Source of the DNA: Streptomyces sp. NBC_01439
GTDB taxonomy: Bacteria; Actinomycetota; Actinomycetes; Streptomycetales; Streptomycetaceae
Direction: 5' to 3'
Length of the DNA: 64,000 nt
Assembly (NCBI RefSeq): GCF_036227605.1
Contig: NZ_CP109487.1
Span: forward strand, 2,981,001-3,045,000
Shown here: piece by piece, positions 34,937-44,348 of the stretch
Position numbering within the stretch: the first letter of the stretch is position 1
How the letters are laid out: each line of letters opens with the position of its first letter
Notes under the pieces: model-generated
Told to the model about the DNA's origin: nothing
Seen by the model: the letters and a program-made list of their open reading frames with translations, nothing else
The model's database searches: none
Made by a program: the position numbers and the translations under genes

Positions 34937-35655
34937 GGACGGCGTCCCTTCATCCACAGCACGACGGGGGCGGCCAGGGCCGCGATCAGCACGGGCACCC
35001 CGGCGGGCAGTACGGGCAGGAAGCCGAGGCCGAGGACGAGCGCGAGGGCGGCGACGGCCCGCTCAGTGGAGGTCTTCAGCATCGGGGCCAGCAGCGCCAG
35101 GAACACGGCGGGGCCGGCGGCGTCCAGGCCCCACGCCCTGGTGTCCCCGATGGCCTCGGCCCCGAGCGCACCGAGCAGGGTGGTGAGGTTCCACAGCACG
35201 TAGAGGGTGAGTCCGGTGACGGTGAAGCCGAGCCGGGCCGACTTCCGGTCGGGCTGGGCCAGCGCGACGGCAGTGGTCTCGTCGATCACCCAGTGCGCAG
35301 CGAGGGGCCGCACGGCGCGGGGCAGCCTGAGCAGCTGCGACAGCCGCAGCCCGTAGAAGGCGTTCCGGGTCCCGAGGAAGAAGGCCCCGGCGGCGGCGGT
35401 GAACGGGTTCCCGCCCGCCGCGAGCGCCCCGACCAGGGCGAACTGCGAAGCACCGGTGAAGACGAGGAGGCTGAGCACACAGGCCTGGAGGGTGCTGATG
35501 CCGGCCCCGGCGGCGGTCACCCCGAAGGCGAACCCGGACAGTCCGACGGCCACCCCGACCCCGAGCGCGTCCCGCACCACGGCGGCGCGCGGCCGCTCGT
35601 CGGGCGCCTGTGTCTCTCGTATCTCTGGCTCTGTGACCAGCTGGTTCTCTCCCAC
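34933..35655 (-). CDS. azlC: AzlC family branched-chain amino acid exporter large subunit
   Basis: A 240-residue membrane protein of the AzlC/LIV-E family. Typical segments are GVAVGLSGFAFGVTAAGAG, LLVFTGASQFALVGALAAGG, FFLGTRNAFYGLRL and HWVIDETTAVALAQ. Coupled to azlD. The AraC regulator just upstream on the same strand is the likely controller. Confidence 0.93.
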   Translation of the reverse strand: MGENQLVTEPEIRETQAPDERPRAAVVRDALGVGVAVGLSGFAFGVTAAGAGISTLQACVLSLLVFTGASQFALVGALAAGGNPFTAAAGAFFLGTRNAFYGLRLSQLLRLPRAVRPLAAHWVIDETTAVALAQPDRKSARLGFTVTGLTLYVLWNLTTLLGALGAEAIGDTRAWGLDAAGPAVFLALLAPMLKTSTERAVAALALVLGLGFLPVLPAGVPVLIAALAAPVVLWMKGRRP

Positions 35656-35664
35656 GCCCCGAAA

Positions 35665-35940
35665 CTACGCGGGGCCCGCCTGACGGGTCTTGTACGTTCT
35701 TGCGCGCGCCCGGAGTGAGTCCCGCCGGCGCACCGGTTCCCCGAGCAGCGCGGTGAGCTCGGCCTCGGCCCCGGCGGTCAGCGGCGCCCCGAACGCGCAC
35801 GGGGTGGGCTCCCTGGGGGGCCCGAGCGTCCCGAAGCGCGGCTCGGGGTCGAGGTGGCGGTGGTGGTCGCCGTCCGGATGGACCGAACCCGGCCGCTCGG
35901 GAAGCCGTCCCCGCACGTGCGCCTCGTAACGTGCCCGCAC
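35665..35940 (-). CDS. small hypothetical protein
   Basis: A 91-residue frame with GTG start lying between the AraC and azlC genes, nine bases upstream of azlC. The sequence is rich in Arg, His and Pro (VHPDGDHHRHLDPEPRFGTL), with a helix AGAEAELTALLGEP. No family is recognised. Third positions are GC-rich, but short high-GC frames often are, so coding status is uncertain. Confidence 0.45.
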   Translation of the reverse strand: MRARYEAHVRGRLPERPGSVHPDGDHHRHLDPEPRFGTLGPPREPTPCAFGAPLTAGAEAELTALLGEPVRRRDSLRARARTYKTRQAGPA

Positions 35941-35964
35941 CCCCCGATGTCCATGATCGGCAGC

Positions 35965-36813
35965 CTAGAGCGTGCGCTCCCGCCGGTACGCGCCGGGCGG
36001 CACCCCCACGATCCGGGTGAAGTGCCGGTTCAGGTGCGGCTGGTCGGTGAAGCCCACGGCGACGGCCGCCTCCGCGGGCGCCGTGCCCGCGTCGAGGAGC
36101 CGGCGCGCCTGCCGGACGCGGGCGTCGGTCAGCCAGGTGTGCGGCGGCATCCCGTACCGCTCGCGGAAGGCCCGCAGCAGCGCGAAGGGGCTCGTGCCCA
36201 GCTCCGCGGCGAGCTGCTCCAACGACGGCGGGTCGGCCATCCGCTCCTGCAGTACGGCCCGGGCCGCCGCGGCGTCGGCGCCGCCCGCACCGCGGACGGT
36301 ACGGGCGGGCAGCGGTCCGGCGTGCCGGGTCAGCATCCGCGCCACCACGCTGCGCAGCAGTGTGTCGGCGGCCAGTGCGTTCCCCGCCTCGGCGGCCCGG
36401 TGGATCTCGGTGATGGCCTGCGCGCCCTGGGGGTCGGCGACCATGTCGGTGGTGAAGCCGGGGGTGCCGCGCAGGGTGCCGAGGTCGTCGGCGACCTCGG
36501 CGAGCAGCTCGCTGGAGGGGTAGAGGGTGGCGTACGCCCAGCCCTCGGGCACGCCGGCGCGCGCGGTGTGCGGTACCTCGGGGTTGATCAGGACCACGCT
36601 GCCCGGTCCGGCGCGCACCACGTGGCCGGGGAGCCCGATCTCCTCGACGCCTCCGGTGACGGCCGCGATGACGTACCCGTCGTGCGCGTGGCGCGGGAAG
36701 GTGTGGCGCACGTAGTGGGCGCGCAGCAGGTCGAGGCCCGGCAGTTCCGCGTACTGCCAGTGCCGTGCCCACTCCCGGCGCCCCCCGGCGCCCTCGTCCT
36801 CGTCCGTCCCCAT
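35965..36813 (-). CDS. AraC family transcriptional regulator
   Basis: A 282-residue regulator. An N-terminal cupin-type effector domain (HTFPRHAHDGYVIAAVTGGV, VRAGPGSVVLINPEVPHTAR) is followed by two HTH motifs at the C-terminus (LEQLAAELGTSPFALLRAFR and EAAVAVGFTDQPHLNRHFTR). Same strand and immediately upstream of azlC/azlD, a frequent arrangement in which the regulator controls the exporter in response to amino acids. Confidence 0.92.
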   Translation of the reverse strand: MGTDEDEGAGGRREWARHWQYAELPGLDLLRAHYVRHTFPRHAHDGYVIAAVTGGVEEIGLPGHVVRAGPGSVVLINPEVPHTARAGVPEGWAYATLYPSSELLAEVADDLGTLRGTPGFTTDMVADPQGAQAITEIHRAAEAGNALAADTLLRSVVARMLTRHAGPLPARTVRGAGGADAAAARAVLQERMADPPSLEQLAAELGTSPFALLRAFRERYGMPPHTWLTDARVRQARRLLDAGTAPAEAAVAVGFTDQPHLNRHFTRIVGVPPGAYRRERTL

Positions 36814-36893
36814 CCCCCCATTCTGCGCCCGGCCCGCGTCGCGCGTTTGCCCAGGTCCGGCCCGTTGTCAGTGGCCGGGTGCACGATGGGAGC

Positions 36894-39800
36894 ATGGCAG
36901 GCGCTGCGCTCGACTCGTTCTCCCCCGCGACCCGCTCGTGGTTCACGGGGGCCTTCGTCACGCCCACCGACGCGCAGGAGGGCGCCTGGCGGGCGATCGG
37001 GGAGGGCTCGGACGTGCTGGTGGTGGCCCCCACCGGCTCCGGCAAGACCCTGGCGGCGTTCCTCGCCGCCCTCGACCGGCTCGCGTCGACCCCGCCGCCC
37101 GCGGATGCGAAGAAGCGCTGCCGCGTGCTGTACGTCTCGCCCCTGAAGGCCCTGGCCGTCGACGTGGAGCGCAATCTGCGCAGCCCGCTGACCGGGATCC
37201 GCCAGGAGTCGGTCCGCCTGGGCCTGCCCGAGCCGGACATCCGGGTCGGGATCCGCTCCGGCGACACCCCGCCCGCCGAACGGCGGGCGCTGGCCACCCG
37301 CCCGCCGGACATCCTCATCACCACGCCCGAATCGCTGTTCCTGATGCTGACCTCGGCGACCCGGGAGGCCCTGGCCGGGATCGAGACGGTGATCCTGGAC
37401 GAGGTGCACGCGGTGGCGGGGACCAAGCGCGGCGCCCATCTCGCCCTCTCCCTGGAGCGGCTGGACGAGCTGCTGCCCCGCCCGGCGCGCCGGATCGGGT
37501 TGTCGGCGACGGTGCGGCCGGTGGACGAGGTGGCCCGGTACCTGGCGCCGCGCGGCAAGGTGGAGATCGTCCAGCCGCCGTCGGCCAAGGAGTTCGACCT
37601 GTCGGTGGTCGTCCCGGTGCAGGACATGGGCGAGTTGGGCGGCTCCCCGGCGACCGAGGGCAAGGAGGGCGGGGACAAGCCGTCGATCTGGCCGCATGTG
37701 GAGGAGCGGATCGCCGACCTGGTGCAGGCGCACCGCTCGACGATCGTGTTCGCCAACTCCCGCCGGCTCGCCGAGCGGTTGTGCAACCGGCTCAACGAGA
37801 TCGCGTACGAGCGCGCCGTCGGCGAGAAGTTGCCCGAGCACTCCTCGCCGGCCGAGGTCATGGCCCAGTCGGGCGCCGCGCTGGGCGCCCCTCCGCTGCT
37901 GGCCCGCGCGCACCACGGCTCGGTGTCCAAGGAGCAGCGGGCGCTGGTGGAGGAGGACCTGAAGGCGGGCCGGCTGCCGGCCGTGGTCGCCACCTCCAGC
38001 CTGGAGCTGGGCATCGACATGGGCGCGGTGGACCTGGTGGTGCAGGTGGAGTCGCCGCCCTCGGTGGCCTCCGGGTTGCAACGGGTGGGCCGGGCCGGGC
38101 ACCAGGTGGGCGCGGTCTCCACCGGGGTGGTCTTCCCCAAGTACCGGGGAGACCTGGTGCAGGCGGCGGTGGTCACCGAGCGGATGCGCACGGGGGCGAT
38201 CGAGTCCCTGCGGGTGCCCTCCAACCCCCTCGACGTACTGGCGCAGCAGCTGGTCGCGATGGTCGCGATGGACACGTGGCAGCTGGACGACCTGCTCGCC
38301 CTGGTGCGGCGGGCGGCGCCCTTCGCGGCGCTGCCGGAGTCGGCGTTCACGGCGGTGCTGGACATGCTGGCCGGGCGCTATCCGTCGGACGCGTTCGCCG
38401 AGCTCCGGCCGCGCGTGGTCTGGGACCGGGTGGCGGGGACAGTCACGGGCCGGCCGGGTGCCCAGCGCCTCGCGGTCACCTCGGGCGGCACGATCCCCGA
38501 CCGGGGTCTCTTCGGTGTCTTCCTCGCGGGCTCCGACCCCAAGAAGGGCGGCGGCCGGGTCGGGGAGCTCGACGAGGAGATGGTCTACGAGTCCCGGGTC
38601 GGGGACGTCTTCACCCTGGGCACCACCTCGTGGCGGATCGAGGACATCACGCGGGACCGGGTCCTGGTCACCCCCGCACCCGGGGTGCCGGGCCGGCTGC
38701 CGTTCTGGAAGGGCGACCAGCTCGGGCGGCCGCTCGAACTGGGCCGTGCGGTCGGCGCGTTCCTCCGCGAGCTCGGCGGCCTGGGCGAGGAGGACGCCCG
38801 CCTACGCCTGCTGGCGGCCGGCCTGGACGCCTGGGCCGCCGAGAACGTGTTGGCGTACCTCGCCGAACAGCGCGAGGCCTGCGGTCACGTCCCCGACGAC
38901 CGGACCATCGTGGTCGAGCGGTTCCGCGACGAGCTCGGGGACTGGCGGGTCGTGGTCCACTCCCCTTTCGGCGCGCAGGTGCACGCCCCCTGGGCGCTGG
39001 CACTGGGCGCCCGCCTCGCCGAGAAGTACGGCATGGACGCGCAGGTGATGCACGCCGACGACGGGATCGTGCTCCGTCTGCCCGACGCGGACCTGCTGTC
39101 CATGGACCTCCTGGACCACGATCCGGCGGCCGTGCACGGGTTCGAGTTCGACGACGAGAAGGCTCCGCTGGGCGCGGCCGATGTCGCCTTCGACCACGGT
39201 GACATCAACCAGCTCGTCACCGACCAGGTCGGCGGCTCCGCACTGTTCGCCTCACGGTTCCGCGAGTGCGCGGCCCGCGCCCTGCTGCTGCCGCGCCGCA
39301 GCCCCGGCCGGCGCACCCCGTTGTGGCAGCAGCGCCAGCGCGCCTCCCAGCTGCTCCAGGTGGCCTCGGAGTTCGGCTCCTTCCCGATCGTGCTGGAAGC
39401 CGTACGGGAGTGCCTCCAGGACGTCTTCGACGTGCCCGGCCTGACCGAGCTGATGGGGGACATCGAGGCGCGCCGGGTCCGGCTGGTCGAGGTGACCACC
39501 CCGGAGCCCTCCCCCTTCGCCCGTTCCCTCCTCTTCGGGTACGTGGCCCAGTTCCTCTACGAGGGGGACTCGCCGCTGGCCGAGCGCCGGGCGGCCGCGC
39601 TGTCGCTGGACTCCCGGCTGCTGGCGGAGCTGCTCGGCCAGGCGGAGTTGCGCGAACTCCTCGACGCGCAGGTGCTGGAGGAGTTGGAGCGGGAGCTCCA
39701 GTGGCTCACGGAGGACCGGCGGGCCAAGGATCCCGAGTCGGTGGCCGACCTGCTGCGCCTGCTGGGCCCACTGACGCAGGACCAGTTGACCGAGCGCGGG

Positions 39801-41483
39801 GCGGATCCGGCCTGGGCCGGCGAGCTTGCCGCGGCCCGTCGCGCCATCGCGGTCAGGATCGGCGGCGCGGACCACTGGGCGGCGATCGAGGACGCGGGCC
39901 GGCTGCGCGACGCGCTGGGCACGGCGCTGCCCGTCGGGGTTCCGGAGGCGTTCACCGAGCCGGTCAAGGACCCACTCGGGGACCTCCTGGCCCGGTACGC
40001 CCGCACCCACGGGCCCTTCACCACGGCCGCCGTCGCCGCCCGCTTCGGCCTGGGCGCGGCAGTGACCGAAGGCGCCCTGCACCGGCTGGCGGCGGCCGGC
40101 CGGGTGGTGCAGGGCGAGTTCCATCCGGCGGGCATCGGCCAGGAGTGGTGCGACGCGACGGTGCTGCGCCGGCTCCGCCGCCGTTCCCTCGCCGCGCTCC
40201 GCCAGGAGCTGGAACCAGTACCGCCGACCTCACTCGCCACCTTCCTCCCCCAGTGGCAGCACCTGAGCGGAGCACTGCGCGGCCTCGACGGGCTGGCCCG
40301 TGCGGTGGAACAGCTCCAGGGCGCCCCGGTGCCGGCCTCCGCGCTGGAACGCCTGATCCTCCCGTCGCGGGTGAGCGGGTACTCCCCGGGCCTGCTGGAC
40401 GAACTCACCACCGCGGGCGAGGTGGTCTGGGCGGGCGCCGGCGCCCTCCCGGGCAAGGACGGCTGGATCTCCCTGTACCTGGCGGAAGCGGCCCCGATGC
40501 TGCTGCCCCCGCCGCACCCGCTGGAGCAGAGCCCCCTCCACCAGGCGGTCCTGGCATCGCTGGCGGGCGGGTACGGCCTGTTCTTCCGGCAGATCGCGCA
40601 GTCGATCCGCGGCGAGTTCCCCGAGGTGTCCGACGTCGCCCTCTCCGAGGCCGTATGGGATCTGGCCTGGTCGGGCCGGCTCACCAACGACACGCTGGCC
40701 CCCTTGCGGTCGCTGCTCGGTTCGGGCCGCACGGCCGGCTCGACGGCGCACCGGGCCCGGCGCACCGTCCCCCGCGGCCGGTACGGCACGCTCAGCGCGA
40801 CCGTGTCCCGTAGCGGACCGCCCACGGTCTCCGGACGCTGGTCCCTGCTGCCGGATACGGCCCCCGACCCGACGCACCGGGCCCACGCCCTGGCCCGCAC
40901 GCTGTTGGACCGGCACGGGGTGGTGACCCGTGGGGCGGTCGCCGCGGAAGGGGTGGAAGGCGGCTTCAGCGCGGTCTACCGCGTCCTGTCGGCCTTCGAG
41001 GACAGCGGCCAGGCGCGCCGGGGCTACGTAGTGGAGGGGCTGGGCGCGGCCCAGTTCGCGATGGACGGGGCGGTGGACCGCCTCAGGGCCGCCGAGCGGA
41101 CCCCGCCCCCTCTGGCGGCGGTGGTGCTGGCGGCCGCCGACCCGGCGAACGCCTACGGCGCGGCCCTGCCCTGGCCCGAGCCGCCGGCCGGGGCCACCCA
41201 CAAGCCGGGCCGCAAGGCGGGCTCCCTGGTGGTGCTGGTGGACGGGGAGCTCGTCCTGTACCTGGAGCGCGGCGGCAAGACCCTGCTGGCCTGGCCCGCC
41301 CCGGAGGACCCCCGGCTCACGGCGGCCACGACCGCCCTGGCGGGCGCCTCCCGCGCGGGCACGCTCCCGGCCCTCACGGTGGAACGGATCAACGCGGCGG
41401 CGGCCCTGACCTCCCCCCTGGGTCCGGCCCTGGAGGCGGCCGGCTTCCACGCCACTCCGAGGGGGTTGCGCCTGCGCTCCTGA
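36894..41483 (+). CDS. lhr: Lhr-type DEAD/DEAH helicase
   Basis: A 1529-residue ATP-dependent helicase. The N-terminal ~850 residues are the Lhr core: Walker A in VVAPTGSGKTLAAF, motif Ia VSPLKALAVDV, DEVH box in ILDEVHAVAGTKR, SAT motif in IGLSATVRP, motif VI in GLQRVGRAGHQVG, then winged-helix and Lhr signature domains. The C-terminal ~650 residues are the Lhr-CTD. Lhr is a long 3'-5' DNA/RNA-DNA helicase linked to DNA repair. The Nei-type glycosylase gene lies one gene downstream, in keeping with a repair cluster. Start ATG: a GTG at 36879 is possible. Confidence 0.95.
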   Translation: MAGAALDSFSPATRSWFTGAFVTPTDAQEGAWRAIGEGSDVLVVAPTGSGKTLAAFLAALDRLASTPPPADAKKRCRVLYVSPLKALAVDVERNLRSPLTGIRQESVRLGLPEPDIRVGIRSGDTPPAERRALATRPPDILITTPESLFLMLTSATREALAGIETVILDEVHAVAGTKRGAHLALSLERLDELLPRPARRIGLSATVRPVDEVARYLAPRGKVEIVQPPSAKEFDLSVVVPVQDMGELGGSPATEGKEGGDKPSIWPHVEERIADLVQAHRSTIVFANSRRLAERLCNRLNEIAYERAVGEKLPEHSSPAEVMAQSGAALGAPPLLARAHHGSVSKEQRALVEEDLKAGRLPAVVATSSLELGIDMGAVDLVVQVESPPSVASGLQRVGRAGHQVGAVSTGVVFPKYRGDLVQAAVVTERMRTGAIESLRVPSNPLDVLAQQLVAMVAMDTWQLDDLLALVRRAAPFAALPESAFTAVLDMLAGRYPSDAFAELRPRVVWDRVAGTVTGRPGAQRLAVTSGGTIPDRGLFGVFLAGSDPKKGGGRVGELDEEMVYESRVGDVFTLGTTSWRIEDITRDRVLVTPAPGVPGRLPFWKGDQLGRPLELGRAVGAFLRELGGLGEEDARLRLLAAGLDAWAAENVLAYLAEQREACGHVPDDRTIVVERFRDELGDWRVVVHSPFGAQVHAPWALALGARLAEKYGMDAQVMHADDGIVLRLPDADLLSMDLLDHDPAAVHGFEFDDEKAPLGAADVAFDHGDINQLVTDQVGGSALFASRFRECAARALLLPRRSPGRRTPLWQQRQRASQLLQVASEFGSFPIVLEAVRECLQDVFDVPGLTELMGDIEARRVRLVEVTTPEPSPFARSLLFGYVAQFLYEGDSPLAERRAAALSLDSRLLAELLGQAELRELLDAQVLEELERELQWLTEDRRAKDPESVADLLRLLGPLTQDQLTERGADPAWAGELAAARRAIAVRIGGADHWAAIEDAGRLRDALGTALPVGVPEAFTEPVKDPLGDLLARYARTHGPFTTAAVAARFGLGAAVTEGALHRLAAAGRVVQGEFHPAGIGQEWCDATVLRRLRRRSLAALRQELEPVPPTSLATFLPQWQHLSGALRGLDGLARAVEQLQGAPVPASALERLILPSRVSGYSPGLLDELTTAGEVVWAGAGALPGKDGWISLYLAEAAPMLLPPPHPLEQSPLHQAVLASLAGGYGLFFRQIAQSIRGEFPEVSDVALSEAVWDLAWSGRLTNDTLAPLRSLLGSGRTAGSTAHRARRTVPRGRYGTLSATVSRSGPPTVSGRWSLLPDTAPDPTHRAHALARTLLDRHGVVTRGAVAAEGVEGGFSAVYRVLSAFEDSGQARRGYVVEGLGAAQFAMDGAVDRLRAAERTPPPLAAVVLAAADPANAYGAALPWPEPPAGATHKPGRKAGSLVVLVDGELVLYLERGGKTLLAWPAPEDPRLTAATTALAGASRAGTLPALTVERINAAAALTSPLGPALEAAGFHATPRGLRLRS

Positions 41484-41571
41484 CGGCGCACACGGTCCCG
41501 ACCCTGTCACTCACGTCCTGAACGTGTCACAAACCCGTCGCCGGGCGTCCCTCGGCCGGCCGATCCGCTTA

Positions 41572-41615
41572 TTGATCCTTTATCAAGGTGATCACAGGCA
41601 TTGCGCTGGCAATGC
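41572..41615. promoter_or_regulatory. two short palindromes upstream of the lipoprotein gene
   Basis: TTGAT-CCTTT-ATCAA at 41572-41586 and GCATTGC-GCTG-GCAATGC at 41598-41615. They lie 23-66 bp before the lipoprotein start in a locally AT-richer stretch. They look like operator sites, or the first could be part of a promoter; the binding protein is unknown. Confidence 0.45.
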
Positions 41616-41637
41616 ACAGTCATGGGGGACGAGAAGA

Positions 41638-42309
41638 GTGAGCACCATCAGCATGCGCAACACCACCCTGGGCGCGGTCGGTCTGGCAGTCGTCGGCAGT
41701 CTGGTCCTGACCGGCTGCAATAACGGCGACGGAGAGCGCCCGGCGCAGCCGGCCGCCTCCCACCCGGGCGGCACATCACCCGCCCCCGGCGCTTCGGCCA
41801 GCCCGTCGAGCGGGAGCAGCGCGGCCCCCGCCGGGGCCCCGGGCACCGCGAAGTCCGGCCAGGTCTTCAAGATCGGCGAGGCCGCGGAGGTCCCGTACGA
41901 CTACGGGGACTTCAAGGGCAGCCGGCTCGCCCTCACCGTCACGGCGATCGAGCAGGGCACGCCCGCCGACCTGGAGGGAATGGACCTCGGCGACAAGGCG
42001 AACGGCAAGGTCCCGTACTACGTCCGCTACACGGTCAAGAACATCGGCACCACGGACATGTCGTACGCCTCGGTCGGCCACGTGAAGGGCCTGCTCGGGG
42101 ACGGCACCGGGGCCCAGAGCCTGGCGGTCATCGGCACGTTCGACAAGTGCAAGACCGAGTCCATGCCGAAGGGCTTCACCAACGGCCAGACCCAGACGAG
42201 TTGTGCGATAGCCCTGGCCCCGTCGGCCCAGGTGAAGGTCGCCGGCGCCGAGTACTCGGGCAACCCGTACAACGCGATGAGCAAGGGCGAGGCCATCGCC
42301 TGGAAGTAG
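41638..42309 (+). CDS. lipoprotein with DUF4352-like domain
   Basis: A 223-residue secreted lipoprotein. The signal peptide ends in the lipobox LVLTGCNNG, followed by a ~50-residue Pro/Ser/Ala/Gly linker that spans the cell wall. The C-terminal ~130 residues are an immunoglobulin-like beta domain (GSRLALTVTAIEQGTPADLE, VPYYVRYTVKNIGTTDMSYA) as in DUF4352 proteins, with a conserved-looking Cys pair (DKCKTES, TSCAIAL). GTG start; ATG at 41653 would also keep the signal peptide. Confidence 0.85.
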   Translation: MSTISMRNTTLGAVGLAVVGSLVLTGCNNGDGERPAQPAASHPGGTSPAPGASASPSSGSSAAPAGAPGTAKSGQVFKIGEAAEVPYDYGDFKGSRLALTVTAIEQGTPADLEGMDLGDKANGKVPYYVRYTVKNIGTTDMSYASVGHVKGLLGDGTGAQSLAVIGTFDKCKTESMPKGFTNGQTQTSCAIALAPSAQVKVAGAEYSGNPYNAMSKGEAIAWK

Positions 42310-42706
42310 CCCCACCGCCACGGCCCGGTCCCTGACCGGGGGTAGGTGGGCCCGCGAGCCGGCTGCGCCGAATCGGGACCACACCTCCGCACCGCGGGGA
42401 GCACGCCCCCGGACCGCAAGGGCGGGCGTGGAGCCGCACGGCAGGGCCGGACCCACAAGGCGCCCCGGAAGCCACCCGCAGGGCACCACCCCCGCCGCAG
42501 GTGGCCGCGGCACCCGGCTCACATCGGGACCGCACCGCAGGGAGCACGCCCGCGAACCGCACGGCCGGGTCGCAGTCGGACCCGCACGGGCCCCGCAGGG
42601 CGCCGCGCCGGCCGGAAGCCGGCCTGCAAGGCGCCTGGTCCCCCGTCGGGGCCACCCGGCGGCCCGCGCGAGCCGGCGGCACGGGCCGGGAGCGCACAAT
42701 GAAGCC
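42310..42706. repeat. gene-free GC-rich stretch with degenerate duplicated segments
   Basis: About 400 bp between the lipoprotein and nei genes. I find no supported gene. Two segments near 42376-42420 and 42528-42570 resemble each other: both carry a GGGAGCACGCCC core flanked by ACCGCA. Further GGCGCC/CCGGAAGCC pieces recur near 42455 and 42600. It looks like an old imperfect tandem duplication of non-coding DNA. Confidence 0.5.
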
Positions 42707-43501
42707 ATGCCCGAAGGTGACAGCGTCCGGCGCGTGGCGACCCGGCTCCACACCGCCCTCGCAGGCCGCGCACTCACCCGCAGCGACCTGCGCGTCCCCC
42801 GCTTCGCCACCGCCGACCTCACCGGTCGCGTCACCCTCGACGTCACCCCCCGCGGCAAACACCTCCTCACCCGCTTCGAGGGCGGCCTCACCCTGCACAG
42901 CCACCTCCGGATGGACGGCGCCTGGCGCGTCTTCGCCCCCGGCGAGAAGTGGCGCGGCGGCCCCGCGCACGAGATCCGAGCCGTCCTCGGCACGGTCGAC
43001 CACATCGCCGTCGGTTACCGCCTCCCCGTCCTGGAGCTGATCCGCACCGCCGAGGAGGACCGCGCCGTGGGCCACCTCGGCCCCGACCTGCTCGGCCCGG
43101 ACTGGGATCCGGCCCTCGCCGCCGCCCACCTCCTCGCCGTCCCCGAGCGCCCCCTCGGCGAGGCCCTGCTCGACCAGCGCAACCTCGCCGGCATCGGCAA
43201 CATCTACAAGGCCGAACTCTGCTTCCTGGCCCAGGTCACCCCTTGGACCCCGGTCGGCGCGCTCCCCGAATCGGCTCTGCCCCGGCTGGCCGCCGCCGCC
43301 CACCGGCTGCTGTCCGCGAACACCGGCGAGCGGCCGGGCCCGCGCAACACGACCGGCAGCCGCCGCCCCGGCCAGGACCTCTTCGTCTACGGCCGCGCGC
43401 ACCGTCCCTGCCTGCGCTGCGGCACCCCCGTCCGCGAGGCCCCCCAGGACGGCCGCCCCACCTACTGGTGCCCCCGCTGCCAGCAGGGCCCGACACCCTG
43501 A
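42707..43501 (+). CDS. nei: endonuclease VIII-like DNA glycosylase (Nei/Fpg family)
   Basis: A 264-residue base-excision glycosylase. The catalytic N-terminus MPEGDSV provides Pro2 and Glu3. The H2TH region is GEALLDQRNLAGIGNIYKAE. The C-terminal zinc finger is CLRCGTPVREAPQDGRPTYW followed by CPRC (C-x2-C ... C-x2-C). Together with the first residues this suits the Nei2 group of actinobacteria, which removes oxidised pyrimidines. It lies downstream of lhr, with one lipoprotein gene between. Confidence 0.95.
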   Translation: MPEGDSVRRVATRLHTALAGRALTRSDLRVPRFATADLTGRVTLDVTPRGKHLLTRFEGGLTLHSHLRMDGAWRVFAPGEKWRGGPAHEIRAVLGTVDHIAVGYRLPVLELIRTAEEDRAVGHLGPDLLGPDWDPALAAAHLLAVPERPLGEALLDQRNLAGIGNIYKAELCFLAQVTPWTPVGALPESALPRLAAAAHRLLSANTGERPGPRNTTGSRRPGQDLFVYGRAHRPCLRCGTPVREAPQDGRPTYWCPRCQQGPTP

Positions 43502-43541
43502 GGGATGCCCCCGCACTCCCGGACCCGACCGGGCACACAGA

Positions 43542-43571
43542 TTGACGGTCTGTCAGATTCGGTCGTACGGT
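43542..43571 (+). promoter_or_regulatory. leaderless promoter with TetR-type palindrome, SDR gene
   Basis: TTGACG at 43542-43547, 18 bases, TACGGT at 43566-43571, with the ATG six bases later, suits a leaderless transcript. TTGACGGTCTGTCAG at 43542-43556 is a TGAC-N5-GTCA palindrome over the -35, a form common for TetR-family repressors. No TetR gene is adjacent. Confidence 0.6.
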
Positions 43572-43577
43572 CCCGGC

Positions 43578-44348
43578 ATGCCCACACCCACAGCCCCGTA
43601 CGGCCTCACCGGCCGCACCGCCCTGATCACCGGCGCCGCCAGCGGCATCGGCCGCGCCACCGCCGTCCTGCTCGCCGAGGCGGGGGCGCACGTGCACTGC
43701 GCGGACCGCGACGAGCAGGGCCTCGCCGAGACGGCCGCACTCGTCGCCAAGGCCGGCGGCACCGCCACCGTCCACCCGCTCGACGTCACCGACCGGGCCG
43801 CGCTCCGGGCGGCCGTCACTGCGGCGGGCCCGCTCGACATCACGGCCGCCATCGCCGGGGTCATGCACACGAGCAGTGTCCTGGAGACCACCGACGAGGA
43901 CCTCGACCGGATCCTGGACATCAATTTCAAGGGGGTCCTGCTCACCTGCCAGGAAGCCGCCCGTTCCATGATCGCGGCGGGCCGCCCCGGCTCCCTCGTC
44001 ACCATGGCCTCCGGGGCCGTGGACGCCGCCCAGCCCGGCCTGCTCTGCTACAGCGCCGCCAAGGCCGCCGTCGTCCAGCTGACCAAGACACTCGCCACCG
44101 AGGCCGGCCCGCACGGCATACGGGTCAACGCCGTCGCCCCGGGCTGGATCCGCACCCCCATGACCGGCCGCCACAGCCCCGAGGTCCAAGAGCAGACCGA
44201 GGCGGCGATGGTCCGGATGTCCCCGCTGCGCCGGGTCGGCGAGCCCGAGGACATCGCCCGTGCGGTGCTCTACCTGGCCTCGGACGCCTCGTCCTTCATG
44301 ACGGGTCAGATCCTTCGCCCGAACGGTGGGGTGTCCATGCCCTGGTAG
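43578..44348 (+). CDS. short-chain dehydrogenase/reductase (SDR)
   Basis: A 256-residue classical SDR oxidoreductase. The cofactor motif is TGAASGIGRAT, Asp in CADRDEQG suggests NAD(H), the catalytic triad is Ser in MASGAVDAA with Tyr and Lys in YSAAKAAVVQL, and VNAVAPGWIRTPMTG follows. Substrate unknown. No upstream ribosome binding site is seen, in keeping with the leaderless promoter. Its 3' end overlaps the convergent membrane protein gene. Confidence 0.92.
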   Translation: MPTPTAPYGLTGRTALITGAASGIGRATAVLLAEAGAHVHCADRDEQGLAETAALVAKAGGTATVHPLDVTDRAALRAAVTAAGPLDITAAIAGVMHTSSVLETTDEDLDRILDINFKGVLLTCQEAARSMIAAGRPGSLVTMASGAVDAAQPGLLCYSAAKAAVVQLTKTLATEAGPHGIRVNAVAPGWIRTPMTGRHSPEVQEQTEAAMVRMSPLRRVGEPEDIARAVLYLASDASSFMTGQILRPNGGVSMPW

